Translations under genes and position numbers: made by a program | The notes under the pieces: generated by a model | Seen by the model: the letters and a program-made list of their open reading frames with translations, nothing else | Databases searched by the model: none | Told to the model about the DNA's origin: nothing | Source: CBDBJK01 sp965206395 | GTDB lineage: Bacteria; Chloroflexota; Dehalococcoidia; Lucifugimonadales; CATOSD01 | NCBI GenBank assembly: GCA_965206395.1 | Contig: CBDBJK010000035.1 | Span: forward strand, 186,001-250,000 | Direction of reading: 5' to 3' | Length of the DNA stretch: 64,000 nucleotides | Shown: positions 17,343-26,233 of the stretch, piece after piece | How the letters are laid out: every line of letters starts with the position of its first letter | How positions within the stretch are numbered: the stretch's first letter is position 1

Positions 17343-17890
17343 CCAACACCAACATGGAGCCGGAACGGCAAGTCAGCACAGAGCCGATTTTCGATGGTAG
17401 AATCATACAGGTCAGAGTCGACACGGTTAGCCTTTCCAACGGACGTCAGGCGACGAGAGAGGTAGTCGAGCATGCTGCCGCAGTTGTAATTGTTCCCATA
17501 GATGACGACGACAATGCGATTCTGGTTCGCCAGTACCGTTACCCGGTTGAGGAAGCCTTGCTCGAAGCACCTGCGGGCATAATCGAAGATTCTGAGTTAC
17601 CGGACGACTGCGCTCAAAGGGAGCTACAGGAAGAGACGGGGTACAGGTCAGGCGACCTGCGCTCGATGGGCGGTTTCTGGTCAAGCCCTGGGTTCTGCAC
17701 TGAGTATATGTACGCTTACATTGCGAAGGACTTGACGCCGAGCAAGCTGGAAGCGGACGACGATGAGAACATACAGGTGGAGAAGATTCCTTTGTCTCAG
17801 ATTCCCGGCTTGATACGTTCGGGCGAAATTAGAGACGCAAAGACCGTTGCGGTGTTGCTAATGGCGACCTGCCTGTTCGAGAATGTGTAG
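17339..17890 (+). CDS. ADP-ribose pyrophosphatase-type Nudix hydrolase
   Basis: A 183-residue Nudix protein. The Nudix box is complete: G, five residues, E, seven residues, then RELQEETGY, starting at GIIEDSE. The EAPAGIIE lead-in and the N-terminal beta domain (FDGRIIQVRVDTVSL) are those of the NudF/ADPRase subfamily, which cleaves ADP-ribose to AMP and ribose-5-phosphate. Coupling with nadK suggests NAD-metabolite housekeeping. Exact substrate specificity cannot be read from the sequence. It is one of three Nudix genes in the window, and the three are not close paralogues. Confidence 0.85.
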   Translation: MTNTNMEPERQVSTEPIFDGRIIQVRVDTVSLSNGRQATREVVEHAAAVVIVPIDDDDNAILVRQYRYPVEEALLEAPAGIIEDSELPDDCAQRELQEETGYRSGDLRSMGGFWSSPGFCTEYMYAYIAKDLTPSKLEADDDENIQVEKIPLSQIPGLIRSGEIRDAKTVAVLLMATCLFENV

Positions 17891-17910
17891 CCTTTTCAAG
17901 GAGTAACATT

Positions 17911-19273
17911 ATGCCAAGCCTAGATGAATTGATGGCTCAGGTTGATGCGGAATATGACAACATCATAGCCCTTGAGCAGGCCCTTGTTAAAATCCCGTCA
18001 GTGAATACAGGCTTCATGCCCACCGGGGATGAAACGCCGGTTTGCGAGTACGTGCGCGGCTGGTTGGCTGAGGATGGCATTGAGTCCGAGATCATCGAGT
18101 CTGCCCCCAATCGAGGGAACATCATCGCAAGAATCGAAGGGCGTTCAGGCAATGTGGGCCTATCCTTCATGTCGCACACGGATGTGGTTCCCGTAGAGGA
18201 CGAGGATAAATGGCGCTTTCCTCCTTTCAGCGCCACAATCGCCGACGGACGCATATACGGACGCGGGGCGTCCGACTGCAAGGCGCTTCTAACAGCCCAG
18301 CTTATGGCGATGCGCCTGCTCAAACGCAACGGCATCCAGTTTGAGGATAGCCTGATTCTGGTGTCCGGGGCTGACGAAGAACACGGCGGACGCTACGGCT
18401 TCGGTTGGCTGGCGGAACACCATCCAGAAAAAATCATCGCACCGTTTGCAGTCAACGAGGGTGGCGGCGTTCCTATCGATGCGGCGGGCGGGCTTACTTA
18501 CGTCCTCGGCATTGGTGAGAAGGGACGCCTTCAGGTTGAGATAGACGTAAAAGGCGTCAGCTCTCATGCATCCGTGCCCTGGCAGGGAACCAACGCGCTC
18601 TACCGCCTGGGCCAGGTGTTGCAGAGAATCGAAGCGTACGAACCGGAGCGCGACACGTCCACAAGCCTGTTCGACCACCTTTCCACGTTTGCCATCGAGC
18701 ACAAAGCCTCGCCCGAAAACGTGGACGAGATAATCGCGGAGGTACAGGATGAGAACCCACGTCTCGCATCTATGATGCGTGCTCTCTCAAGAATGACCCT
18801 GACACCGACGATGATTCGCGGCGGCATCAAGTCCAATAGCGTGCCAGAGACCATAAGGCTCACCTGTGACGTAAGGACTCTGCCCCATCAGGACGACAAT
18901 TACCTAAAGCAAGAGCTTGACAAGGTTCTGGAAGGAATCCCAGACATCTCGTATGAGATTGACTATATGGCAGTTCCTAACTCCTCGCCTTTTGAGACAG
19001 AGCTTGGCGAGGGCATCAAGGAGGCTACTGCTCACGCTTTAGGCCGCGATGACATTCAGTCAGTGGGTTCCAGCTATTAGCAATGGGTTCACCGATTCGC
19101 GGTTTACCAGGCCGCTGGGCGTGACGACCTATGGCTTCTCCGGGTCGCACCCGGAAGACAACCCGATGCTTAGCAACGCGCATGGCACGGACGAATCCGT
19201 AGGCATCAAGAGCCTCATAAGCGGCACAAAGATAATGATGGCGCTTGCGTATAATATGCTAGGAGGCAAGTAG
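17911..19273 (+). pseudogene. M20 family peptidase (ArgE/DapE type), frameshifted near the 3' end
   Basis: A di-zinc M20 metallopeptidase/deacylase. The open frame runs from ATG 17911 (good AAGGAG site) to a TAG at 19078-19080 and shows SHTDVVP, GRGASDCKA and GADEEHGG, which supply the first zinc ligands and the catalytic acid. The missing end is in another frame up to 19273: VPAISNGFTDSRF and then NAHGTDES with the last zinc-ligand His. Removing one G from the GGG near 19070 joins the frames as QSVVPAISNGF, exactly as the family reads. The joined protein is about 453 residues. It is either a one-base assembly error or a real inactivating frameshift; without the tail the enzyme should be dead. 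Specific substrate unknown. Confidence 0.85.
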
Positions 19274-19399
19274 AAGGGTAGGTTGTGCGATCTATCGTCG
19301 AAGGGCTGTTTCCATAACGTATGGGTCGGATTGATGCCCCTACGCTTTAAACAGGAAATTCAGGTTTGATTCAATTAGATTCAACAGGAGGTTGAACTA

Positions 19400-20332
19400 A
19401 TGCGTAGCAAAGTAACAGTTGTGGGAGCAGGTAACGTAGGGGCGACCGCGACTCAGAGAATTTTCGACAAGGGTTACGCCGATCTGGTGCTCGTGGACAT
19501 CGTAGAGGGTTTACCCCAGGGCAAGGCGTTGGACATGCTTGAGGCAGGCCCTGTAACAGGCACCGACGCATCCGTCATTGGCACGAACAGCTACGATGAA
19601 ACCAAGGATTCCGACATTGTGGTCATCACCTCCGGGATAGCTCGCAAGCCTGGTATGAGCCGTGACGACTTGTTGTTGACTAACATGAAGATTATCACCA
19701 GCGTGGTTGAGGACGTCGTAAAGCGTTCTCCCAACTGCATCTTGCTGATTGTCACCAATCCGCTTGACGCGATGGTTCAGCGAGCGTATCAGGTCAGCGG
19801 CTTTCCCAAGAACCGCGTAATGGGTATGGCAGGCATCCTGGACACGGCGCGTTTCAGGACGTTCATCTCGCAGGAGCTTGGCATATCAGTGGAGGCGGTA
19901 TCGGCGTTTGTGCTTGGAGGGCATGGCGACACCATGGTTCCAGTCGCGGCAAGCACCACAGTAGGCGGCACTCCCATCGCAAACCTGCTGCCCAAGGAGC
20001 GCGTAGACGAGATTATCAAGCGCACTCAGGACGGCGGAGCCGAAATCGTAAATCTGCTGAAGACTGGCAGCGCCTACTATGCGCCATCAGCCGCTATCGC
20101 GCAGATGGTCGAGTCGATTCTGCTCGACAAGAAGCAGATATTGCCCTGCACAGCCTACCTAGAAGGCGAGTATGGGATAAGCGGGTTATACGTCGGAGTA
20201 CCCGTCAAACTCGGCGCAAACGGGGTCGAGCAGATCATCGAATTCGATCTCACGCCAGACGAGGCCGCGGCACTCAAGAACTCAGCTGCATCAGTTCAGG
20301 AACTCGTCGACGTAATGAAGTCCGCTGGATGA
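19400..20332 (+). CDS. mdh: Malate dehydrogenase
   Basis: A 310-residue LDH-like malate dehydrogenase that interconverts malate and oxaloacetate with NAD. VTVVGAGNVGATATQRI is the nucleotide-binding glycine motif, with Asp in LVLVDIVEG selecting NAD. SGIARKPGMSRDDLLLTN carries the substrate-loop arginines, NPLDAM is conserved, and GGHGDTMVP holds the catalytic His. The Arg of ARKPGMSR rather than Gln supports malate over lactate. The ATG at 19400 has a strong AGGAGG ribosome site ten bases upstream. A clear terminator follows. Confidence 0.95.
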   Translation: MRSKVTVVGAGNVGATATQRIFDKGYADLVLVDIVEGLPQGKALDMLEAGPVTGTDASVIGTNSYDETKDSDIVVITSGIARKPGMSRDDLLLTNMKIITSVVEDVVKRSPNCILLIVTNPLDAMVQRAYQVSGFPKNRVMGMAGILDTARFRTFISQELGISVEAVSAFVLGGHGDTMVPVAASTTVGGTPIANLLPKERVDEIIKRTQDGGAEIVNLLKTGSAYYAPSAAIAQMVESILLDKKQILPCTAYLEGEYGISGLYVGVPVKLGANGVEQIIEFDLTPDEAAALKNSAASVQELVDVMKSAG

Positions 20333-20365
20333 TAAAGGCTTCTAACTAACAAGACTGACATCGAG

Positions 20366-20390
20366 AGGCCCCTGCAATAGGGGCTTTCTT
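20366..20390 (+). terminator. Rho-independent terminator after mdh
   Basis: GCCCCT (20368-20373) pairs with AGGGGC (20379-20384), extended by a G-T and an A-T pair, with a GCAAT loop and followed by TTTCTT. It lies 34 bases after the mdh stop. Confidence 0.8.
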
Positions 20391-20440
20391 ATCAAAATAC
20401 AGGCCCATGCTGAAGTAAGAACCACGTTATCGGATTACTC

Positions 20441-21466
20441 ATGAAATTCCCCTGGGCCAACACCCTGTTGCTGATTCTCATTGTTTCGGAACTCGTGAGC
20501 GGTTTCTTCGGGCTTGTGTCGGGGTCGGCTGACCGAGCCATCTTTATACAGTCGCACAGGGTAGCTGGCTATGGGATTCTGCTCATCCTTGCGTGGAAGG
20601 GCAGGAACATCGTGTTCTCCCTGCGCTGGCGAAGGACGGTGGTTCCGCGCGCGGCGTCGATTTTCTTGCTCGTGACGCTGATTGTTACACTCACGCTGGG
20701 ATTCGCTTGGTCGTTCGTCGGGCCGTTCGGCTTCAAATGGTTTAGCGGGGTTAGCTGGCACATATACGTCGGCGCTTTGCTCACACCGATTCTGATCTGG
20801 CACTCGATTTACCAGACGAGAGGCTTTCCTATAGGCTTCTGGGCCGAGCGTCGTTCCTTCTTGCGCCTTACAGGAATAGCCGCCGCCGCAGTAGCCTTTT
20901 GGCAGATTGGAGAGCTTGGTGCCAGGGTAGGAGGGCTAAGCGGAGCGAACAGAAGATTTACAGGCTCCCACGAGGCGATTAGTTTTTCCGGCAACACATT
21001 CCCGCTAACCTCGTGGCTCAACGACAGGCCGCTTCCTATTGATTCAAGCCGCTGGGGGTTGACGATAAAAGGAGCAGTAATGCGAGAGGTTGTTTTGCGA
21101 TACGAGGACATCGCGCCCGAAAGCGAAGTCGTCGCGACAATCGATTGCACAGGCGGCTGGTTCTCAACTCAGGCGTGGAGCGGTGTCCCAGTAGCCAAGA
21201 TACTGGAACAGGCTGGTTTAACAAAAGGGGCAGCAAGCGTGACGTTTACCTCGATAACCGGATACTATCGGCGTTTTTCACTGGAAGAAGCGGGGCGCTA
21301 TCTTCTGGCAACTCATGTCGGCGACGAGACACTTTCACACGGCCACGGGTTTCCGTTGCGCCTCGTCGCGCCCGGCAAGCGCGGCTTCGAGTGGGTCAAG
21401 TGGGTCGAAAGCATCGAGGTCAATGAAAGCCCTAAATGGCTTCAACCACCGCTGCCCTTGCAATAG
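20441..21466 (+). CDS. Membrane heme-b-like domain fused to a sulfite-oxidase-type molybdopterin domain
   Basis: A 341-residue protein in two parts. Residues 1-160 form about four membrane helices with histidines at 39, 107 and 121 in helix positions typical of cytochrome-b561/ferric-reductase-like proteins. Residues about 175-341 resemble the molybdopterin-binding oxidoreductase domain of the sulfite oxidase/YedY family, with the Mo-ligand Cys236 in ATIDCTGGWFST and the family end GFEWVKWVESIEV. In MsrPQ (YedYZ) these functions are separate proteins; here one chain appears to carry both. There is no Tat motif, so export would depend on the helices. Substrate unknown. The ATG at 20441 is used. 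Confidence 0.78.
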   Translation: MKFPWANTLLLILIVSELVSGFFGLVSGSADRAIFIQSHRVAGYGILLILAWKGRNIVFSLRWRRTVVPRAASIFLLVTLIVTLTLGFAWSFVGPFGFKWFSGVSWHIYVGALLTPILIWHSIYQTRGFPIGFWAERRSFLRLTGIAAAAVAFWQIGELGARVGGLSGANRRFTGSHEAISFSGNTFPLTSWLNDRPLPIDSSRWGLTIKGAVMREVVLRYEDIAPESEVVATIDCTGGWFSTQAWSGVPVAKILEQAGLTKGAASVTFTSITGYYRRFSLEEAGRYLLATHVGDETLSHGHGFPLRLVAPGKRGFEWVKWVESIEVNESPKWLQPPLPLQ

Positions 21467-21501
21467 ACGCGCGTTGCTCCAGGACTAAACACGGACGGCT
21501 A

Positions 21502-21521
21502 CGCCCTCGACTTCGAGGGCG
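21502..21521. terminator. Hairpin between convergent genes
   Basis: CGCCCTCG and CGAGGGCG form a perfect 8-bp stem around ACTT, sitting directly after the stop of the minus-strand methyltransferase and 35 bases after the plus-strand stop. No strong T-run on either side, so a shared weak terminator is inferred. Confidence 0.5.
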
Positions 21522-21522
21522 C

Positions 21523-22104
21523 TTACTTTCTCAACTGACGCAGCTCAAAACCCGCCTCTCGAATGTATCGAACGGTTTCTCTGTTCTGATGGCAGCCCGC
21601 GCCCAACCAGCGCGAGATAGGGGTCACCATATCCTGCCCAAATGCGAGGAGGCTGTTTTCTGAGCGCACGTGTTCATGAAAGCGTAACTCTCCACCCTGC
21701 TTCAGCACTCGACGAATCTCTGAAAATGCCTTCGCGGGATCGTTGAAGCTACAGGCTACCCATGTGCCCACAACAGTGTCGAATGATGCGTTGTCAAAGG
21801 GCAAGTCCTCTGCGCTGGCCTGCCTGACTTCGACTTCAATGTCCGCAGCATCGGCACGCGACCGGGCGCGACGGAGCATGAATGGGTCCGGGTCTGTAGC
21901 GGTCACGCGCTCGGTCTCGTCGCCATAGAGTTTGAAGTTGAAGCCTGTGCCAGCGCCTATTTCCAGCACATGCCCTCTGGCTTCACCGGCGGTCTGTTTG
22001 CGAGCGTCCGTATGGGAGCTTCCGATTCGCTCCCATACGGCGGCGAACACTCGATGGCCTTGTTCTTCGCCATTGTTGGTTCTTCTTATTTTTGCGATGA
22101 GCAT
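21523..22104 (-). CDS. SAM-dependent methyltransferase (UbiE/Methyltransf_11 type)
   Basis: A 193-residue class I methyltransferase. GHVLEIGAGTGFNFKLYG is the SAM-binding motif I, VTATDPDPFML carries the ribose-binding acid, and FDTVVGTWVACSF and GGELRFHEHV are later motifs. The frame is open upstream, but ATG 22104 has AGGAG six bases before it and gives the family's short N-terminus. It lies 49 bases downstream of the MMPL exporter on the same strand, suggesting an operon with it. This subfamily methylates small molecules or lipids; the substrate cannot be told. Confidence 0.8.
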   Translation of the reverse strand: MLIAKIRRTNNGEEQGHRVFAAVWERIGSSHTDARKQTAGEARGHVLEIGAGTGFNFKLYGDETERVTATDPDPFMLRRARSRADAADIEVEVRQASAEDLPFDNASFDTVVGTWVACSFNDPAKAFSEIRRVLKQGGELRFHEHVRSENSLLAFGQDMVTPISRWLGAGCHQNRETVRYIREAGFELRQLRK

Positions 22105-22153
22105 GTTACTCTCCTCTGAAGCGCCTCCGCTTTGAGATTCATTGCGAGCCTTG

Positions 22154-24386
22154 CTAGTCGGCAACGCTGGGGTTGGCCTGGGACGGCGTAGAAGCCTCGC
22201 CACCTTCCACCCTTACGTCTGGAAGCCATCGCAGAACGGACGGGAAATACCAGTTAGCGTTGCCCAGCAATCTCATGCTCGCCGGAACCAGGATAGACCG
22301 GACGATTGTGGCGTCCAGGAAGACGGCCACCGCCAGTCCGAACCCGACTTGCTGGAACATAACGAGATCGCCGATGGCGAAGCCTCCGAAGACGGCAACC
22401 ATTATGAGGGCTGCTCCCGTGATGAGGCCCGCCGTAGAGCGAAGCCCGAATGCCACCGACCCCGCGTTGTCATGCGTCTGGTCGTACCGCTCCCGGATGC
22501 GGCTCAGCAAGAACACGTGATAGTCCATCGACAGCCCAAACAGCACCGTAAACAGGAAGAGCGGAATCCACGCGTCGATAATTTCGGTTTGCTGGAAGCC
22601 CAATATATCCGCACCCACGCCTTTCTGGAAGACCAGCACCATAAGCCCGTAGGCTGCCCCGACCGACAGGAGGTTCATTATCATGGCCTTCACGGGAACG
22701 ACGATGGAGCGGAACACAATCATAAGCAATATGAAGCTCAGACCCAGGACTACGGCGAAGACGATGGGCGTAAAGCGGTCTGTTATCTCGAAAAAGTCTA
22801 TGTTGAATGCGGTCGCGCCCGTCACCAGAACGTCGGCCTGCGTCTGTGAAAACGCGCCCGGAATATGCTGGTCGCGTAGCCTGCCAATGGCGTCGATTGC
22901 GGCCTCACCACCCGGGTCGCCTAACACGGGAACAGCCAGCAACGCGAGGTCTCCGCTGGGGTTGATCTGTGGCTGTGTCGCAACAACAAATGCGGGGTCG
23001 TCTCCAATGCCGATAACAGGCTCTGGATAGCGGCTGCACAGGCTCGGAATTGATGTCGCCATCGATAACTATCTCTGCTGGTGTAATCAACCCAAACGAG
23101 AACTCATCCTCCAATATCAGGAACGCTTCCTTGGATTGTAAGCCGTCGGGAAGAGTGCTTACGCCGTTGAACCCCGTGTTCATGTCGAGGAAGGGGATCG
23201 CCGCCGCGATGAGCAGCCCCGCCGACAATACCAGGCTTATGATCGGACGTTTCATAACAGTCCGTGTTATCCAATTCCAGAAGCCGCCGCTCTGGTCATC
23301 AGCCTGCTCATCGAGGCGTCGCCCTATGATGGGCACACGCAGGGAGTTGACTTTGTCTCCCATGACGCTAAGCACCGCCGGAAGCAACGTGAGCGATGCC
23401 AGTACGGAGGCGATCACAACCAGGATAGCGCCCGTCGCCAGGCTCTGGAAGATTGTTGTGGGGATGATGAGCATCCCGAAGAGCGCCAGCACCACCGTCA
23501 TGCCGCTGAAGAACACCGCTCGCGTGGCAGTTTCTCCCGCGCGAGCAATGGCATCGAGTTTCTCCAACCCTTTGCCGCGTTCCTCCCTGTACCGCGACAC
23601 GATGAACAGGGAGTAGTCTATGCCAACGGCTAACCCTATCATGAATATCATGTTCGTGACGAAGAATGAAAGCTCGAAGGCTTGCCCGATGAGCGCCGTG
23701 ACTCCCAGGGCCACCGTTATTGAAAACAAGGCAACCACGACCGGAGTCAGGGCTGCCAGCAACGCGCCGAACAGGAGGACGAGTATGATGAGCGCGACCG
23801 GAATACCGATTGCCTCTCCCTTGAGGAGGTCTGATTCAGAGGCTTCGTTAGTCTCGAAGGCTACTGTGGCCTCACCCGTTGCAAGGACATCAAACCCGTT
23901 TTGCCCGTTAGTCTCGTGAACAATGTCGAGAACTTGCTCGATGTTTGTGGTGGCGTCATCAAAAAGTCCCGCCATGGTGATAGGTAGAATGGTGATTTGC
24001 CTGTCGGCAGACACAAGCGACTCGTCGCCGCTCTGATAGAAGTGCGTACTAACGGCGATTACATCGCTCCCCAGAGCAAGGAACTGGTCGTAAAGCTCTT
24101 CCACCTGCGCCTGGAAAGCAGGGTCATCGACGGTAAGCGTATCCGATCTGACGATGACAAGCTCGTTTGCTCTCTTCGGCCCCCGCAACCGCTCTTCTAA
24201 TAGAGTGTCCGCACGCTGAGACTCAGGGTTATTTGTAAAACCAAATTCGGTGGTCAGCCCGTCCGCGAGCAATGTGTTGATAAGGCCGATAGCTAAGCCA
24301 AGGAAAGCGATCCAGACCATGATCGTAAGCTTGGGCCTTCGACCACTTCCACGCGCTAGAGCCTGGGTAGAGAGATTGAGCTTCAC
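22154..24386 (-). pseudogene. MMPL/RND-type membrane transporter, frameshifted in the middle
   Basis: A 12-helix MMPL-family exporter read in two frames. The first part (24386 down to about 23035) starts at GTG with an AGGAGG site and covers the N-terminal porter domain and first helix bundle (MIGLAVGIDYSLFIVSRYREE, the proton-relay helix). The second part (to 22154) continues from a different frame with VIGIGDDPAFVV and carries the second bundle (LFGLSMDYHVFLLSRIRERY). The frames cross at about 23000-23035, where one extra base would explain the break; the joined protein would be about 743 residues. The two halves show the internal duplication of the family. Preceded by tetR, which likely controls it. 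Export of lipid or drug is inferred from the family. Confidence 0.85.
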
Positions 24387-24482
24387 GGGAATCCTCCTCG
24401 ATAATTCGCTACCAGTTTTGGCTAGCCATATGTCTACTTCTTATCAATTGATTTGGCATAGGTTCACAGATAGGTAACTGTC

Positions 24483-25106
24483 TTAGCTGGCGGCCCTTTC
24501 TTCGCCCTGCCAGAACAGACCGCTGTACAGGGTCTTCAGAACGGTCACATACTGTTGAATGTCAACGTTTGGGTCAATACCCATTTGAAGCAGCAACCCG
24601 TCATACATGGACAGCAAGACCCGAGCAATGGCTTGTGAATCCAGACCTGGATTGAACTCACCGCTTTTCTGCGCTCTAATAACGATTTCTTGTAGTTGCT
24701 CAAGGATTTCACTCCGGCTTCGACGCAAGGATTCTTGAATAGCTGGTGAGCGTAAAGCCTCTCCCCATAGCTGGATGTTCACGCGTATATCCGCGTCAGC
24801 TCCGGGTTGAGCAAGCATACCGAAGAAAACATCCACAAGCGCATCGAGGACTTGCAATGTGCCTCCCTGCTCTCTTGCGTCTTGCATGAGTGGGGCAAGC
24901 TGTTTTTGGCATTCGGCACAGCTCGCCTCGATAATCTCTTCCTTGCTGGAGAAGTAACGATACACGGCCCCTGGGCTAAGGTCGGCCTCCCGACAGATGT
25001 CTTGCATACTGGTCTGATGGAAGCCGTCTCGCGCGAAGCAGTTGAATGACGCATCAAGTATTTGCTGGCGACGCGCTTCCAGATGGGCTTCGGTTACTTT
25101 TGGCAT
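24483..25106 (-). CDS. TetR family transcriptional regulator
   Basis: A 207-residue TetR-type repressor. Residues about 10-55 form the helix-turn-helix domain (ILDASFNCFARDGFHQTSMQ, then DLSPGAVYRYFSSKEEII). The C-terminal ligand domain (DALVDVFFGMLAQPG onward) resembles TetR_C of drug-pump regulators. It stands first in a minus-strand set with the MMPL transporter and methyltransferase, 96 bases before the MMPL start. Two palindromes just upstream of its ATG at 25106 are candidate operators for autoregulation and control of the whole set. Confidence 0.88.
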   Translation of the reverse strand: MPKVTEAHLEARRQQILDASFNCFARDGFHQTSMQDICREADLSPGAVYRYFSSKEEIIEASCAECQKQLAPLMQDAREQGGTLQVLDALVDVFFGMLAQPGADADIRVNIQLWGEALRSPAIQESLRRSRSEILEQLQEIVIRAQKSGEFNPGLDSQAIARVLLSMYDGLLLQMGIDPNVDIQQYVTVLKTLYSGLFWQGEERAAS

Positions 25107-25123
25107 AGCAATTCTCTCTTATG

Positions 25124-25160
25124 TGAATATGCATTCATTTATAAAAAACGAACGTTCCTT
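25124..25160 (-). promoter_or_regulatory. Candidate TetR operator palindromes
   Basis: TGAATATGCATTCA (25124-25137) has perfect 5-bp arms, and AACGAACGTTCCTT (25147-25160) is a near-perfect palindrome centred on GAACGTTC. Both lie within 55 bases upstream of the tetR start, the usual site for autorepression. The spacing is 23 bases centre to centre, about two helical turns. Confidence 0.5.
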
Positions 25161-25265
25161 CTATTTATAACACCAGGTCTTAGCTTTGTCAACTACCATG
25201 TAAAGAAATTCATGTTGAGTTCATGAAGGTCAGGGGAGTGGGATTGGATGCAAGTCGCTCTTTTG

Positions 25266-25297
25266 ACCGCCCCTCTCTTTGCAATGAGAGGGGCGGT
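25266..25297. terminator. Perfect 12-bp hairpin after sdhE
   Basis: ACCGCCCCTCTC and GAGAGGGGCGGT pair perfectly around an 8-base loop, 45 bases beyond the sdhE stop. There is no T-run on either strand, so it may be a terminator or a member of the GC-rich palindromic repeats seen elsewhere (shared CCCCTCTC core with 53422-53445). Confidence 0.5.
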
Positions 25298-25342
25298 GTA
25301 GGACTATGACAATTCTTAGTGAGCGCGGGTTGACGTAGCCAT

Positions 25343-26233
25343 CTAGGGAGCTATGGCAAACTCTGACAGTATCTTTTTCGTGGAAATGATATGTCTGTTA
25401 AGGCGCATTGCCTTCGGGTCGATGCCCATCGCAAGACCAAGCAATTGCGGCAGATGAAGGATGGGCAGGTCGATCGGTTTTTTTGCGGCGCGCGCTGCGG
25501 TGGGCTGAAAGCCGTCAAGGTTGAGATGACATAGCGGGCATGGTGTGACCATCGCATCGGCCCCGCGTCCCTTGGCGTCCAGCGTGTGATTTGCTACCAT
25601 CTTCACAGAGTTCGTCTCGTTGATAGTCAGGATTGGGAAGCCGCAACAGAGCGTCTTGCCGGGGAAGTCCACGACTTCGGCGCCGACGGCCTCGATGACT
25701 CTTTCGAGGGTGTCCTGACGCTCCGGGTGTTCGTCAAATCCCAGCACAGATGTAGGTCGAACGATGTAGCAACCGTAAAAAGGGGCCATCTTGAAACCTG
25801 TGAGGGGGCGCACGACCAGAGACTCCAATTTGTCGATGCCAATGTCCTCGACAATTATCCAGAGGAGATGTCTGGGGTCTACAGTTCCTTTATATTCAAG
25901 GCCCTCTTCGGAGAGGTCTGCGTTGATCTCTTTTAGGTACTCCTCGTCGGAGGTGAGCCGCTGGTTAGCCTGGGACATGACACCCTGACACGTGCTGCAA
26001 ATAGTCATCAGGGGATGTCCGCTGCGTTCGGCAAGAGCGAAATTTCGCGCGTTCAGGGTATCGCCGAGCCGCTGGTTCTTCTCTTGCAATACGCCGGAAC
26101 CTGTGCACGACGCGCCCCGCATGGCGTCTTCGTCTAGCTCGATCCCCAGCTTGTTGCATACCTCAATAGTGGATTGATAAAGCTCAGGACATGCGCCGCG
26201 AGATACACAGCCCGGATAAAAGGCGTATTTCAT
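25343..26233 (-). CDS. sdhE: Succinate dehydrogenase subunit SdhE / HdrB-like CCG protein
   Basis: A 296-residue protein with two CCG domains, as in heterodisulfide reductase HdrB and in the SdhE subunit of E-type succinate:quinone oxidoreductases. The distal motif is complete: Cys155, Cys196-Cys197 (GKTLCCGFP), and Cys232/Cys235 (CPLC). The proximal motif has Cys9, Cys79 and Cys82 but GASCTGSG in place of the usual CC pair, so one ligand is Ser42. In E-type enzymes SdhE replaces the heme-bearing membrane anchor. The ATG overlaps the sdhB stop (ATGA), tying the two together. A thiol:fumarate reductase role is an alternative. Confidence 0.82.
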   Translation of the reverse strand: MKYAFYPGCVSRGACPELYQSTIEVCNKLGIELDEDAMRGASCTGSGVLQEKNQRLGDTLNARNFALAERSGHPLMTICSTCQGVMSQANQRLTSDEEYLKEINADLSEEGLEYKGTVDPRHLLWIIVEDIGIDKLESLVVRPLTGFKMAPFYGCYIVRPTSVLGFDEHPERQDTLERVIEAVGAEVVDFPGKTLCCGFPILTINETNSVKMVANHTLDAKGRGADAMVTPCPLCHLNLDGFQPTAARAAKKPIDLPILHLPQLLGLAMGIDPKAMRLNRHIISTKKILSEFAIAP

